Positions 1-11,392 of a stretch of DNA of 64,000 bases are shown here, piece by piece (position 1 is the stretch's first letter; the number at the start of each line of letters is the position of its first letter). The notes under the pieces were generated by a model that saw only the letters and a program-made list of their open reading frames with translations, searched no databases and was not told the origin of the DNA. The position numbers were made by a program, and so were the translations under genes. The DNA comes from Zymoseptoria tritici IPO323 (lineage: Eukaryota > Ascomycota > Dothideomycetes > Mycosphaerellales > Mycosphaerellaceae). The stretch spans positions 434,001-498,000 of the forward strand of contig NC_018213.1 of NCBI RefSeq assembly GCF_000219625.1. The letters are read 5' to 3'.

Positions 1-1429
1 TAACGAGGAGAAGGACTAAGCGGAACCTACTTTCTAGGCAGATTAATAGACTATCGAGGATAGAGTCGCGTATATAGACGGTAAGGCCTACATACCTAAA
101 GGAAGCATAAGACTCTAACTACTTTAGGAATACTACGACGACCCTATAGTAGGGCACTTCGGCTTCTCTCGAACGCTCGAACTTCTATAAAGGAGTTTCT
201 ACTAGCCTAAAATAAGGAAATACGTTAAGGACTATATACGAACGTATTAAGCGTATAGCAAATTAAAGCTACGGCGGCACAAACCTTACGGATTACTATA
301 CGTAGAGCTACTATCGCTTACACTATAGGAGGATGTAACGCTAGACTTTATAACGGACCTACTACCTAGTATACTTCTAGGCTAGGCTTACGACTTAATC
401 CTAGTAATCGTAGACAGATACACTAAAATAGTCTATTATGCGCTATATAAGAAGACGATTACCGTAGTAGAGCTCGTAGAGGTATTTATAAGGGAAGTCG
501 TACGACTCTATAGCGCACTAGCTACGATTACGTCGGATTAAGGGCCTATCCTAACCTTAAAATTCTAGAGCACGTTCTGTTTCTGCCTTAGTATACGCCG
601 AAAACTAAGCACAGCGTTCTACCCTTAAATAGACAGGCAAACAGAGCGCTAAAACTAGACGCTAGAGTAGTATCTTCGCATATACTACAACTATAAATAG
701 GACAACTAGGCCTCCCTACTTTCTACCGCGGAATTCTCGTACAATAATAGCGTACACTCTATAATAGGGGTTACGCTATTCTAGGCGTATACGACACGGG
801 ACCCTCGGCGATGCTACTAGCCTAGACTACGCTAGAATAGACGAGAAGCCCCGCTCGCCGCATAACTTACGGACCGCGTTATCTCTAACTAGAAGAAACT
901 ACGAGTTAGACTAGCTAAAACAAAGAAGCAAATAGCTAAGTAGGCGAACAAGTATAGGAAGGACATCTCCTTTAACGTCGGAGACGAAGTCTACCTTAAT
1001 ATACGCAACATTAGGTTATTAAGACCTTCGGCGAAGCTCGATTACAAATACATTAGACCTTATAAGGTAAAAGCGGTTATTAACCGCGTCGTATATACAC
1101 TCGATCTACTAGACTTACTAAAGATCTACCTAACCTTCTATGTTTCTCTACTAGAACTATCTATCCCGGACTAGTTTAGTCGCAAACAGGATAGGATAAT
1201 GCGATACGACGTAGGAGAGGACAACGAATACGAAGTCGAGGCTATTCTAGCCGAACGTATAGACGAACTAAACAATCGGGAGTACCTTATTAAGTAGAAA
1301 GATTACGACTAGTCCGAGAACTCCTAGGAAGTAGTAGTTAATATTAGCCCGGTAGCAATACGGGCCTACCGGCGCAGAATAGGCTAGAAAGGACTAACTA
1401 CGCGCGGTAAATTCTAGAAAAAACGCTAA
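1..1429 (+). pseudogene. Gypsy (Ty3-like) pol remnant: integrase plus chromodomain
   Basis: This is the 3' part of a Ty3/Gypsy polyprotein and it enters the window already in progress. One plus-strand frame, broken mainly by TAG/TAA, reads through an integrase core: DFITDLLPS near base 340, VDRYTKIV near 410, TSD near 530, and TERxNxTLExYLR near 640-680. Those segments supply the three acidic residues of the DDE core. A C-terminal segment follows (GDEVYLNIRNIRLLRPS at 981-1030), then a chromodomain-like end (about 1230-1370). The stop codons sit where CAG, CAA or TGG would be expected, which is the signature of RIP. The frame ends near 1429 and is followed by T-rich non-coding DNA. The family assignment is firm. 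The element is dead, and its RT half and left LTR lie outside the window. Confidence 0.88.
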
Positions 1430-1618
1430 CCCCCTTAGTTAATTTTTAATCCTTTTTTTTTCCTTTATAATATTAGACTTTAACATTTTTAATAATTCTA
1501 GGGATTTTATTTAGGCGTTAAGGTTTTCTATTCTAGACTATTCTAGCCTACGTTAAGCTATTCTACGCTATTATAACTTAAAAGGGCCCTATTACTCTAC
1601 GTAATAGCGTTATCTATT

Positions 1619-3211
1619 CGTGAGCAATAGACGCCTACGAATAGCATTCGACGGACAGATACAGGAATTCTAGGACGTAGAGATCGGCGTTCCGTAAGGC
1701 AGCCCGATGTCTCCTATCCTCTTTCTTATCTATACGCGCGATATATTCTTCTTGCTATAAGGAGTTACTCCTAGTTCCTACGTCGACGACATTAGACTAT
1801 CTACCTCGTCTATGTCCCTTAAGAAGAACTCTAAGGTACTAGAACGTAAGGCAAGAAGGCTAATAGACCTAGGAAAGAAGAACTCGATTACTTTCGACCT
1901 AGTAAAGATAGACCTAGTACACTTCTTAAAAGGGAAAGGGTCCGATTGCCCGGTAATTCTTCTAAATAGCGATATTATTCGCCTAGCAAAGAAAGCGATA
2001 AGGTAGCTTAGGATTTAGCTAGACGCCGGTCTTACCTTTAAGGAGCATATTATAATAAGATCGGCATAAGCATAAGCAGCATTCTATTAATTAGAAAGAT
2101 TAGTAAATACTAAACGCAGTCTATCTTCTATATCGTTAAGAAAGATCTACCTAGCCTACGTTACTATAATAGTAGACTACGGGGCCCTAGTTTAGTAGCG
2201 GTCGAAAAAGAGTATAAAACCTCTAGTATCTTTATAAAGTAAAGCTTATAGAAAGATCCTAGGCGTTTTCCGTACTGCCCTAAACGTCCCGTCCGAAGTA
2301 GAGTTAAATCTCTTCCCCCCGGATCTACGCTTAGAGAGATAGTTAATTTTATACTCTCTACGCGTAGTAAAGCTACCCGAAAACTACCTTATAAGACTCG
2401 CTATCTAAAGCGCGCCTTCGGATACGCGAGAAGTCCGATACGAGGACTCGAGAGAGATACTTCCGTAAAAACGATAGAGAACATAGATACAACTACTCTA
2501 TTATCGACTTCGATAATATAAGCATTTTGTAGAATACGAGAGGGCTAACTACGCAAAAGACGATCTCTTTAGCGTTTAGAAAACCTAATACGAAATAGTA
2601 AGACAACGGGAGATTAATAAGGTACCTAGGAATATAAATAGCTACCTTAGTCGATTTCTATAGAGCTCGCTAGGAAAATATAGAATAGGAGGAAGACGCG
2701 CTTTAACTAGTACCTTCTATACTATCCTATTAGGATACGGATACCTAAAGTCCTATCTCTATCGCTTTAGATACGTAACGACGCTAGACTGCCCTTATAG
2801 ACGACGAGAAATAGTAGAATACCTTATATATAACTGCCCTATCTATAATGTATTTAGGCTACTACTGCTATAATAAGGATAATCTCTACTAGAAATAGTA
2901 GAAGATAAGGAACTCCGGAAACACCTTACTACCTTTCTCTTAGATATAAAGATTGCTTCTAGGTCCTAGCACCTAGTAAGAGGCGAAGACGAGACCGTCT
3001 AGCCTATACTCCTTTTACTTTTCCTTATTTGTCTTTCTTTAAAGTCCTTCGATATTAGCTTGCTACTATCCTAGGCACGGGTCTTTCCCTAAGGTTAAGA
3101 GATACGAGAGAACAACGATTGTACATAGATAGACTGCTGTCGCGAGACAGCCGTCCTACATAGTTATAGACTCCTATAGGACGTAAATAGAACAAACAAA
3201 CAAACAAACAA
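1619..3211 (+). mobile_element. LINE copy 1, 5'-truncated non-LTR retrotransposon
   Basis: A 5'-truncated LINE insertion flanked by a perfect 17-bp target-site duplication, TAATAGCGTTATCTATT, at 1602-1618 and 3212-3228. It starts inside the reverse transcriptase: the GVPQGSPxSPILF motif with Q now a stop (about 1690-1730) and SYVDDI, equivalent to YADD (about 1780-1796). It runs through the C-terminal cysteine/histidine segment to a (CAAA)n tail at 3190-3211. The same sequence recurs in inverse orientation at 4368-9937 and 10479-31060, and in the same orientation at 13119-14327. It interrupts an older minus-strand frame that continues on both sides. RIP has destroyed coding capacity; the longest surviving open stretch is about 64 codons (1812-2006). 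Confidence 0.9.
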
Positions 3212-3228
3212 TAATAGCGTTATCTATT

Positions 3229-4152
3229 ATACCCTACATACTACTAGAGCTAACTTTATCGCTATCCTCGTCCGAAGCGTCCTCTCTACGCTCCTAAGCG
3301 GCCGTAGTACATACTAAAGCCTTTAACGCCTCCCTATTAGTCTTTCCCGTACCCCTAGCGTACGTATTAAACCTCTCTAGGGCCTTGCTATTGCGATGTA
3401 AGGTAGTCTTATACTTATTAAGCTTATCTATTAACGACTGGACCGTAATAGCGCCCTTTAGATTAATTAGGCGGCTTCTCTTAGACCTCGGGGTCCCGGT
3501 AGCAGCCTGCTCCTATATCCTAGCGTTAGTATAGTCTAAAATGCGCTAGAACGGTACACTTACGGCCTTCTCTATATAAGTAGCAGCCGACCTGTCCCGC
3601 TTCTTAACCTTTTAACCTGTCGTGTCCTACTCGCGGGTACCCTAGCGTAAAGTAAGACCCTCCGGGCCGCGAACGCTGTTTCTAAGCTCCCTAAGGCGCT
3701 AACTATTAGTATACTAGTCTAAAATAAGCTAGAACGGTATATACAACTTAATCGAACTAGCAAACAGGAGCACCTTGCTCCTTAACTTCTTCCTATTATC
3801 CGCGTTCGCTACCGGATTAGCGTACTCTACTTAAATCTAGGCATTAATAGTGTCCTACTCGTCCTTACGGGCCGGAGGGAGCTATTTAGGGTTAGCCTAG
3901 ATCCAAAACACTCTAGAATAGTCTAGAAATATCCTACCTAGAAGCAATCGGCGTTTCTGTCGTCTAGACAGCCGGCGCATTTAGTAGTAATGCCCTTAAT
4001 AGGCTTCTCTACCGCTAACTAGCACAGTTTAGTTAAGTCTTTGTTCTACTTAACGTCTTTAATATAATTAAAGTACGGATTGTAGTTAAAAGTCCCGTTG
4101 CGGACCTTTCTAGCGTAATCGTTACGTACGAGGGCCGCGGCAGCGGAAGACA
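3229..4152 (-). pseudogene. RIP-degraded frame of unknown function with an internal repeat
   Basis: A minus-strand reading frame starts at an ATG at 4152 (MSSAAAALVRNDYARK) and continues to 3229. Apart from the RIP-type stops the frame is preserved, and it appears to resume beyond LINE copy 1 at about 1601-1530. I do not recognise the family. Visible features are a short Cys-containing segment (CAGCLDD, near 3960), a basic stretch (SKRSR) and a Ser/Asp-rich C-terminus. A motif resembling VPFWxILDY occurs twice (about 3540 and 3730), which suggests an internally duplicated module. It could be a gene of an old mobile element or a captured host gene. De-RIPped translation is needed to decide. 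Confidence 0.5.
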
Positions 4153-4353
4153 TAGTATATCTACGCTAATGTTAGCCTTACTAGACCTAAACTAGACTAT
4201 ACTAGCACTACCCTAGATTACTTACTTTTAGTAGTTAGTAAAGAAAGGAGAAAGTTTAGAAGAAGAATTAAATTAATATAGCGACGCTATAGACCCGCAA
4301 ATCCTTCTAGATTAGGACATCTAGCAGCTAACAGCTTATAAATTTTCTACCGC
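4153..4353. other. Non-coding spacer left of LINE copy 2
   Basis: About 200 bases upstream of the 4152 start codon. They are AT-rich and RIP-degraded, with no frame or motif I can support. The right edge is the 14-bp target-site duplication of LINE copy 2 (4354-4367). Confidence 0.5.
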
Positions 4354-4479
4354 AACTAAGGTTAGTTGTTTGTTTGTTTGTTTGTTTGTTTGTTCCATTT
4401 ACGTCCTGTAGGAGTCTATAACTATGTAGGACGGCTGTCTCGCGATATTAGTCTATCTATGTACAATCGTTGTTCTCTC

Positions 4480-7400
4480 GTATCTCTTAACCTTAGGGAA
4501 AGACCCGTGCCTAGGATAGTAGCTAGCTAGTATCGAAGGACTTTAAAGAAAGACAAATAAGGAAAAGTAAAAGGAGTGTAGGCTAGACGGTCTCGTCTTC
4601 GCCTCTTGCTAGGTGCTAGGACCTAGAAGTAATCTTTATATCCGAGAGAAAGGTAGTAAGGTATTTCCGGAGTTCCTTATCTTCTACTATTTCTAGTAGA
4701 GATTATACTTGTCGTAGCGGTAATAGCCTAAATACATTGTAGATAGGGCAGCTATATACGAGGTGTTCTACTGTTTCTCGTCGTCTATAAGGGCAGTCTA
4801 GCGTCGTTACGTGTCTAAAGCAATAGAGATAGGACTTTAGGTATCCGTGTCCTAATAGGATAGTATAGAAGGCACTAGTTAAAGCGCGTCTTCCTCCTAT
4901 TCTATATTTTCCTAGCGAGCTCTATAGAAATCGACTAAGGTAGCTATTTGTATTCCTAGGTACCTTATTAATCTCCTGTTATCTTGCTATTTCGTATCGG
5001 GTTTTCTAGACGCTAAAGAGATCGTCTTTTGCGTAGTTAGCCCTCTTATGTTCTATAAAATGCTTGTATTGTCGGAGTCGATAATAGAGTAGTTATATCT
5101 ATGTTCTCTGTCGTTTTTGCGGAAGTATCTCTCTCGAGTCCTCGTGTCGGACTTCTCGCGTATCCGAAGGCGCGCTTTAGATAGCGAGTCTTACAGGGTA
5201 GTTTTTAGGTAGCTTTGCTACGCGTAGAGAGTATAAAATTAACTGTCTCTCTAGGCGTAGATCCGGGGGGAAGAGATTTAACTTTACTTCGGACAGGACG
5301 TTTAGGGCAGTACGGAAAACGCCTAGGATCTTTCTATAAGCTTTACTTTATAAAGATACTAGAGGTTTTATGCTCTTTTTTAACTATTACTAAACCAGGG
5401 CCCTATAGTCTGCTATTATAGTAACGTAGGCTAGGTAGATCTTTCTTAACGATATAGAAGATAGACCGCGTTCGGTATTTGCTAATCTTTTTAATTAATA
5501 GAATACTGCTTATGCTTATGCCGATCTTATTATAATATACTCCTTAAAGGTAAGACCGGCGTCTAGCTAAATCCTAAGCTATCTTATCGCTTTCTTTGCT
5601 AGGCGAACAATATCGCTATTTAGAAGAATTACTAGGCAATCGGACCCTTTCCCTTTCGAGAAGTATACTAGGTCTGTCTTTGCTAGGTCGAAAGTAATCG
5701 AGTTCTTCTTTCCTAGGTCTATTAGCCTTCTTGCCTTACGTTCTAGTACCTTAGAGTTCTTCTTAAGGGACGTAGACGAGGTAGATAGTCTAATATCGTC
5801 GACGTAGGAACTAGGAGTAACTCCTTATAGCGAGAAGAATATATCACGCGTATAGATTAGATAGAGGATAGGAGATATTAGGCTACCTTACGGAACGCCG
5901 ATCTCTACGTCCTAGAATTCCTGTATCTGTCCGTCGAATACTATTCGTAGGCGTCTATTGCTTATAAACAACTGAACCTAATGTATAAGGCTGTGCGGAA
6001 GCCTTAACTAGATTATTATTCTTAATAGTCGGTTCTTTGCAACGTAGTCGTATGCTCCTCTTACGTTAAGGAAGATAACCGAAGTCTTCTTTTTCTTTCT
6101 TCGATTCTCCTCGATTTTATTTATTAAGAGAAGTACCGTATCGATAGCCGATTTCTTCTTTCGCCCTCCTAACTACGAGTCATGTAGAAGGGGCTTCGTC
6201 TCTGCGATAATCCCTAGGCGTTTTACGAGTATTCTCTCGCTAATCTTGCTAAGGTAGTTTAGGAGAGAGATAACTTAGTAGGCCTTAGGGACCGAATAGT
6301 CTAGTTTTCCCGGCTTTGCTAGAACTACGCCTGTCGCAACTTTCCAGCATTAGGGGTAGTATCCTTCGTCGAGTAGCCTACTATATATACGTAGAAAGGT
6401 AATAGGAATAGCGCCGTACACTTTACTAATAATAGCTTGCGTAATATCGTCTAGGCCCGGCGTTTTTCCTTTTACTATCTTCGTACTATAGGCGGCAGCG
6501 AGTTCCTCTTCGGTTAGCGTAGTCCAGCCCTAATCCCCGGCTATATACACTTCCTAACGGCTAGGTAGAGGTTCCTCGGTAGGAGGGCGCGGAAATAAGG
6601 CTTCGGAGAAGGCCTTATATTTCCCCTCGAAAGAATCTTCGTTGTTTATCGTAGGTATCTATCTTCGGCTGCTATTCCTAGTATAGGACATAGCTTTAAA
6701 GATAGATTTCGAGTCTTCTTTTTTAAGGAAAGCGTTCTAGTAGTTCTTCTTAGCTGTTTTAATAGCTTAGAAGTACTCGTTTCTCGCTTTCGTATACGCC
6801 TCTTTCTCGTCTAGCGTCGGCGTACGTCCGTAGGTAAAGGTCTGTCTATATGTTCTAGACATTGTACAGCGTAGCGTACGTAGCTCTCTATTCTACTAAG
6901 GTTTTGCGTAGGCGTATACTACTTTCTCTAGGATTGCTCCCTACATCGATTCGGTAATACATAAGGTAAAGGAGTCTACGATATCGTTAAGGGAGTTCGT
7001 ATAGTTAATAGACGTCGCCTTGCTTATTAGGAGATCTGTAAACAGTTCCTAATCCGCGGAAGCTATATCTAGAACTACTTTCTTCTATTAGGCTCGATCT
7101 TGCGCGCTAATAAGGTCTATAGATATAGCCTTATAGTCTAAGCCTATCGGAATCGTTCTCTAGTCGATTTCTTTCGTAGATAAGGATCCTCTTGTAAACG
7201 TAAGGTCTAGGACCGACTCTGCGTCTAGGTGCGGCCTATAGAAGGTCCCGACACCTATCGTATTATATAGAGTAAAGCCCTAGTCTTCTATCTACTCTAT
7301 AAATTCGCAGGCGCTAGTAGTGTCCTTTCCCCTCGGATCCTAGGACGGGTGTCTAAGGTTAAAGTCTCCTACTAGTAGAGTGTTTGGAAGGAACGTATTG

Positions 7401-7880
7401 CATAGAGAGTAGAGGCTTCTCTCTATTGTTCGTCGGTTCTGCGGGTTCTTAGTATCCTAAAGGTCCTTCTCGTTATAGAGATTAACTATCTAGATCTTGT
7501 TGCCCTTCTTGTCTAAAATAACAAAGGAAAGTATGTCGCTATCGTCTAATAAAATAGGAGAGATATTAACGTTAAGTCTTATGCTAATATATAGTATTGT
7601 TCTTAGCCGGATCGTCGAATCCGTAGTCGTTAGGAATAGCTAGTTGTACTCCCGGTGTGCGATAGATCTTGTCTCTTTATAGCCTATTATCGGGTCTTCT
7701 ATAGTCTACAGTTCCTAGACTAGTAGAAGGTCGGCTTTCTGCTTAACCGCAACGTCTAAGGTAGACTCTATAGCCTCGATAGATTAGTTAAGATTAACGT
7801 AGAAAATCCGTAGAGAGTATTCTAATATATAGAACGTTCTAGGGGCCTCCCTTTCTGTTATATACAATCCTTCGCCTTTT
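4480..7880 (-). pseudogene. LINE copy 2 ORF2: APE endonuclease and reverse transcriptase
   Basis: Minus-strand frame with an endonuclease/exonuclease/phosphatase domain (LLVGDFNLRHPS near 7340-7375) followed by a reverse transcriptase. RT landmarks are KAYRVISLL-like (near 6270), FLNVRGAYDYVAK (near 6050), GVPxGSLISPILYLIY (near 5880) and SYVDDI (near 5795). The C-terminus has a Cys/His cluster (about 4740-4800), the usual end of this LINE type. The product would nick target DNA and prime reverse transcription on it. In-frame TAG/TAA codons are scattered throughout, so it is inactive. Confidence 0.85.
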
Positions 7881-8982
7881 CGACTCTTAGGCTGTCCGCG
7901 CCTATATATAGACAGTTTTAAATAGCCCTTTTTGCCTCCTCCTCGGTAGTAAAACCTACTAGAACTGTCGCCCTAGTAAGAGTCCTTCTTCTCTCTTCGT
8001 TTGTTAGCCAAATCGGGGTGCCTGCGAGTTTAAGACCTCTATTAAAGGTCTCGATTTCTCGTTAAATGTCCTATAGGCCCGTTAGCGTATTAAAGTTCGC
8101 GGTCGAGACGCTGTAGACTACGACCTTATGCTAGAGAGAGTCCTCTATTACCTATGCCTCGCCTACGATATCGGTAACCTTAGTAAGGCTATTAATCGTT
8201 TATTAGCGGGCTTTCTCTGTTACAAAGTTTAGGATAATATTACCCCGAACTAATTTCTTTATCGCAAGGATAGCTAGCTCTTAGTCTTCGCCTTTAAGAG
8301 CGTCGTTAATTTTGTCTCGGGTTGCGATCTAGTCGAGTTCCTTCTCTTTATCCTTTAGTACAAGGATAAGAGGCATCGGTTCTGCTTGTTCTTTCGGCTT
8401 GCTAGCCCTCCGGGAGACGGTCGTCTACTATTGTTGTTATTGTTGTTATGTTGTCTTTATTGTCGAGGAGGTAGAGGTAGAGGTAGCGGATCCGCTATCT
8501 CCCTTAATAACGTCTACGAAAGTAGGCTTCTTCGCCTATGCTGCTAGTTTCTTTATTATCGTTTCTAGGTTCGAGACTTGCTTTGTAAGAATTTAGGACG
8601 TTGTCCTAAAGTCTGTACGCTTAGTAAAGTGCCGAAAGACTTCGAGAAGGTCGAGAACCTAGGTTTGTTCTTCTAGAAACCCGCCTAGATCCCCCGCCGC
8701 TTCGACTAGTAGCTGTCGGGCTTGTAGGATCTTCTCGTTCGCGGGCGTACGAGAGAGTGTTTGTTTCTTTCCAAGAGAAGGGCTACGAGTCGGGGAGCTA
8801 CTAAATTCGAAGGGGTTTTGCCTTTTCCTAGGTAGGAAAGGAATGCCGGTTCTTTTTAGTAGTTCCTTCGGCGACGGTAGGGTTTTAAGAGACTTAAACG
8901 TAACTTCCTCGTCCCCTCTAGCCGTAGCTTTTAGAGTCTAAGGGGCTGAGCTTGCGTCTGTTATTTCCGTCTTAGTAGACAT
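7880..8982 (-). pseudogene. LINE copy 2 ORF1 (gag-like)
   Basis: The first coding part of LINE copy 2 begins at the ATG at 8982 (MSTKTEITDAS). It is rich in charged residues, has a Gln-coding CAA/TAA run near 8430-8460, and contains a helical segment (KEQAEPMPLILVLKDKEK) typical of fungal LINE ORF1 proteins. Several codons are RIP stops. It seems to run on into the endonuclease without a clear break (around 7880), so ORF1 and ORF2 may be one polyprotein. A homologous region lies in LINE copy 3 at about 28,980-30,077. Confidence 0.7.
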
Positions 8983-9951
8983 TGTCTTGTTGTTGTTATT
9001 ATTTAAAAAGAGGCTTAGCAGTCTTACGCCGAGAGGGCTGCTTGTTCGTCTCTATTTCTAATCGCGTTCGGGTCCTAGCCTACTTGCGACACTAGGGCAC
9101 TCTTCTCCCTACTATACAAAGTAGGAGAAGGTATACTTTAAAGAGGAGAGAAGAGATATATAAATATACCTCTGCTTCTAGGAAGTACTCTAGCCTGCAG
9201 CAACGTGCGTCTTTATAGCAGGCTTTAGAGGCGTTCTACGGGTAGCCGTAGCAGGTTCGGGATAACCTTTGTCTCTAAGGAAAGGTAGGCCTATACTCTA
9301 TATAGAGTATCTAGCTATATAGCTAGTACTACTACTCTAATCCCTAGAGGTGCAAATTCGTCCTTACTAAACTACACTGCTCCTTTAGCTTCCTCTCTTA
9401 GCGGCGTAGGACAATAGGTAACTCTAGTATAGAGAGAACTAAGTGTATATATATGTTTGTATATCCTAGGAACACTACTCTTGTTTAGCCTTTGGCTCTT
9501 TTAAAATTCGACTAAATTAGGCGTTTGATAGCTAGAATAAAAGCTCTCGTCGAGGACTTTTAAACGGGCTACACGGCGTCCGAATCGGCGGCGTATTAGT
9601 TGTGTTGTAGTAGGTTAAAGTGTTGTAGTACAGGTTGTCAACCTTCCTTGTGCAATGCCCTAAATAGGGAATATTTCGAGTATAGGGGAGGTAAGGTTGG
9701 AATAAGGTTTCGGAGGTAGGGGCCAAATCCCGGAGTTTAGGGTCCAACTTTCAAAATTTGCACCCTAAAGGGGGCAACAAGGTGAATCTTTGAACTCTAG
9801 TAGCGGCGTAGGTTTTGAGGGCAGCGGGGTGAATGCGGGTTCGTTAGAACGGCCTTGATAAGGGCTTTCGAATGGTGCGTATTTGGTGATAATCGGGTCA
9901 ATATTGGGTGTGCAATGGAAGTGCGGATGTCGATGTGAACTAAGGTTAGTT

Positions 9952-10465
9952 ATAGAGAGGGGAGGGGGGCAATATAAGGACACCCTTACGATAACGCCTC
10001 CTACCTATCCTAACCTAGACTATCCTAGCACTATAGATTACCGGTGCTATCTTATCTAGCCTAGACTAGGACATCCTATAGAGGGACGAACCTTACGGGC
10101 GTACGACGGCCCCCGAGCGGACGTTAGACTACGACCGGTGCCTAGTCTAGGCGGAGGGACGCATTTAGCAATACGAAGGGCGGGCATATAGCCTTAGGGG
10201 ACGCTCTCGTCTATTCCCTTCCTTATTAAATCGACTCGTTATATTCTATAACTATTTGTTTTCGGTGTAAGCCTACATTCCCTCTTAAGGTACTTCTAAT
10301 AGTACCGGCTTCTACATTTCTTATGCCCTAATAAGACTAGCCGCAACGCTATTTTCTACATCGCCGCTAAGTTCCTTAAATCTAGCTTTACCCTTAATCT
10401 TAGTAAAAACCGCCTTATAGATAGTGCTAAAGTTAGTATACGTAGTAGGATTACGGAGGTTAATA
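9952..10465 (-). pseudogene. Distal part of an interrupted gag-like gene
   Basis: On the minus strand this continues the gag-like frame that starts at 31871 and is broken by LINE copy 3. The two parts are joined by the 13-bp duplication CCGAGGCGACTAT (10466-10478 and 31061-31073). A reading frame can be followed (KAVFTKIKGKARFKELSG near 10320-10370), then it fades into a Pro/Arg-rich stretch near 10,200-9,960. LINE copy 2 truncates or follows it. No zinc knuckle is visible. Assigned by continuity with the gag at 31074-31871. Confidence 0.5.
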
Positions 10466-10478
10466 CCGAGGCGACTAT

Positions 10479-11072
10479 TTTTGTTTTGTTTTGTTTGTTT
10501 GTTCCATTTACGTCCTATAGGAGTCTATGACTATGTAGGACGGCTGTCTCGCGACAGTAGTCTATCTATGTACAATCGTTGTTCTCTCGTATCTCTTAAC
10601 CTTAGGGAAAGACCCGTGCCTAGGATAGTAGCAAGCTAGTATCGAAGGACTTTAAAGAAAGACAAATAAGGAAAAGTAAAAGGAGTGTAGGCTAGACGGT
10701 CTCGTCTTCGCCTCTTACTAGGTGCTAGGACCTAGAAGCAATCTTTGTATCCGAGAGAAAGGTAGTAAGGTGTTTCCGGAGTTCCTTATCTTCTACTATT
10801 TCTAGTAGAGATTATACTTGTCGTAGTAGTAGTAGCCTAAATACATCGTAGATAGGGCAGCTATATATAAGGTGTTCTACTGTTTCTCGTTGTCCGCAAG
10901 GGCAGTCTAGCGTCGTTACGTGTCCAAAGCGATAGAGATAGGACTTTAGGTATCCGTATCCTAATAGGATAGTATAGAAGGCACTAGTTAAAGCGCGTCT
11001 TCCTCCTATTCTATGTTTTCCTAGCGAGCTCTATAGAAATCGACTAAGGTAGCTATTTGTATTCCTAGGTAC
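10479..11072 (-). mobile_element. LINE copy 3, 3' segment (split by Gypsy insertion)
   Basis: The 3' end of a full-length minus-strand LINE, with a T/G-rich tail at 10479-10503. Sequence continuity breaks exactly at GTAC (11069-11072) and resumes at GTAC (26049-26052), so a 15-kb LTR element inserted here. Compared with LINE copy 2, the junction falls in the C-terminal half of ORF2. The 13-bp target-site duplication CCGAGGCGACTAT flanks the whole LINE (10466-10478; 31061-31073). Confidence 0.92.
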
Positions 11073-11378
11073 TGTGAGGGGGGAACTTCCAAAGGTTCCG
11101 ATCTCCCGCGGATAGTAGCAGTGCGGACGTATGGAGTAGCATAGGGGGCAAAAAGGGCGGTAAACTGTACAATTAGAGTAAAAGGTAGGGGGGCAAAAGA
11201 GGTAGTATTAAGTGCTCTGTACTGTTGGGCTTCGTGTGCGTGTCGAAGGTTCTTCCGGAGGTGCTAGTAGTCGGTGTCCTGTTCCTCCGTAGGTCGATGT
11301 CTTAATAATCCTTCGACCTGCATACGAAGCTAAAGCTAGATACAGACCACACGTAACAGTGCGATATTCCCTACTACA
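11073..11378 (-). repeat. LTR of the 15-kb Gypsy element (3' LTR in element sense)
   Basis: 306 bp, with TG...CA-type ends (reads TGTGAGG... to ...CTACTACA on the plus strand). It pairs with the equally long LTR at 25743-26048. By eye the two differ at about 16 positions, all transitions, which fits independent RIP of the two copies. It is followed inside by the polypurine tract. Confidence 0.95.
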
Positions 11379-11392
11379 TCTGTCCCCCTCCT
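11379..11392 (-). other. Polypurine tract of the Gypsy element
   Basis: On the minus strand GGAGGGGGACAGA abuts the start of the 3' LTR (TGTAGTAGGG). This is where plus-strand DNA priming occurs in LTR retroelements, and it independently fixes the element's orientation. Confidence 0.75.

Larger units (their letters stand above)
4368..9937 (-). mobile_element. LINE copy 2, full-length non-LTR retrotransposon (Tad1-like)
   Basis: A complete 5,570-bp LINE on the minus strand. It is bounded by a perfect 14-bp target-site duplication, AACTAAGGTTAGTT, at 4354-4367 and 9938-9951. The 3' end carries a (TTTG)n tail as read on the plus strand (4368-4395). Its content, 5' to 3', is a leader of about 950 bp (9937-8983), an ORF1/gag-like part, an APE-type endonuclease, a reverse transcriptase and a Cys/His C-terminus. 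LINE copy 3 matches it almost end to end, differing mostly by transitions. Domain order and the simple-repeat tail fit the Tad1 group of fungal LINEs; the clade is inferred from organisation and not from a tree. Confidence 0.92.

Noticed and set aside
1812..2006. A 64-codon open frame in LINE copy 1
   Set aside because: It is a surviving piece of the LINE reverse transcriptase between RIP stop codons, not an independent gene.
5215..5421. Near-identical 68-codon open frames at 5215, 13280 (minus) and 26304
   Set aside because: They recur because they lie in the same LINE segment on the antisense strand; the repetition reflects the LINE, not a gene family.
9532..9983. Two open frames of about 70 codons in the LINE leader, repeated at 30639
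   Set aside because: They lie in the untranslated leader of both full-length LINEs, are low complexity, and end at arbitrary places.
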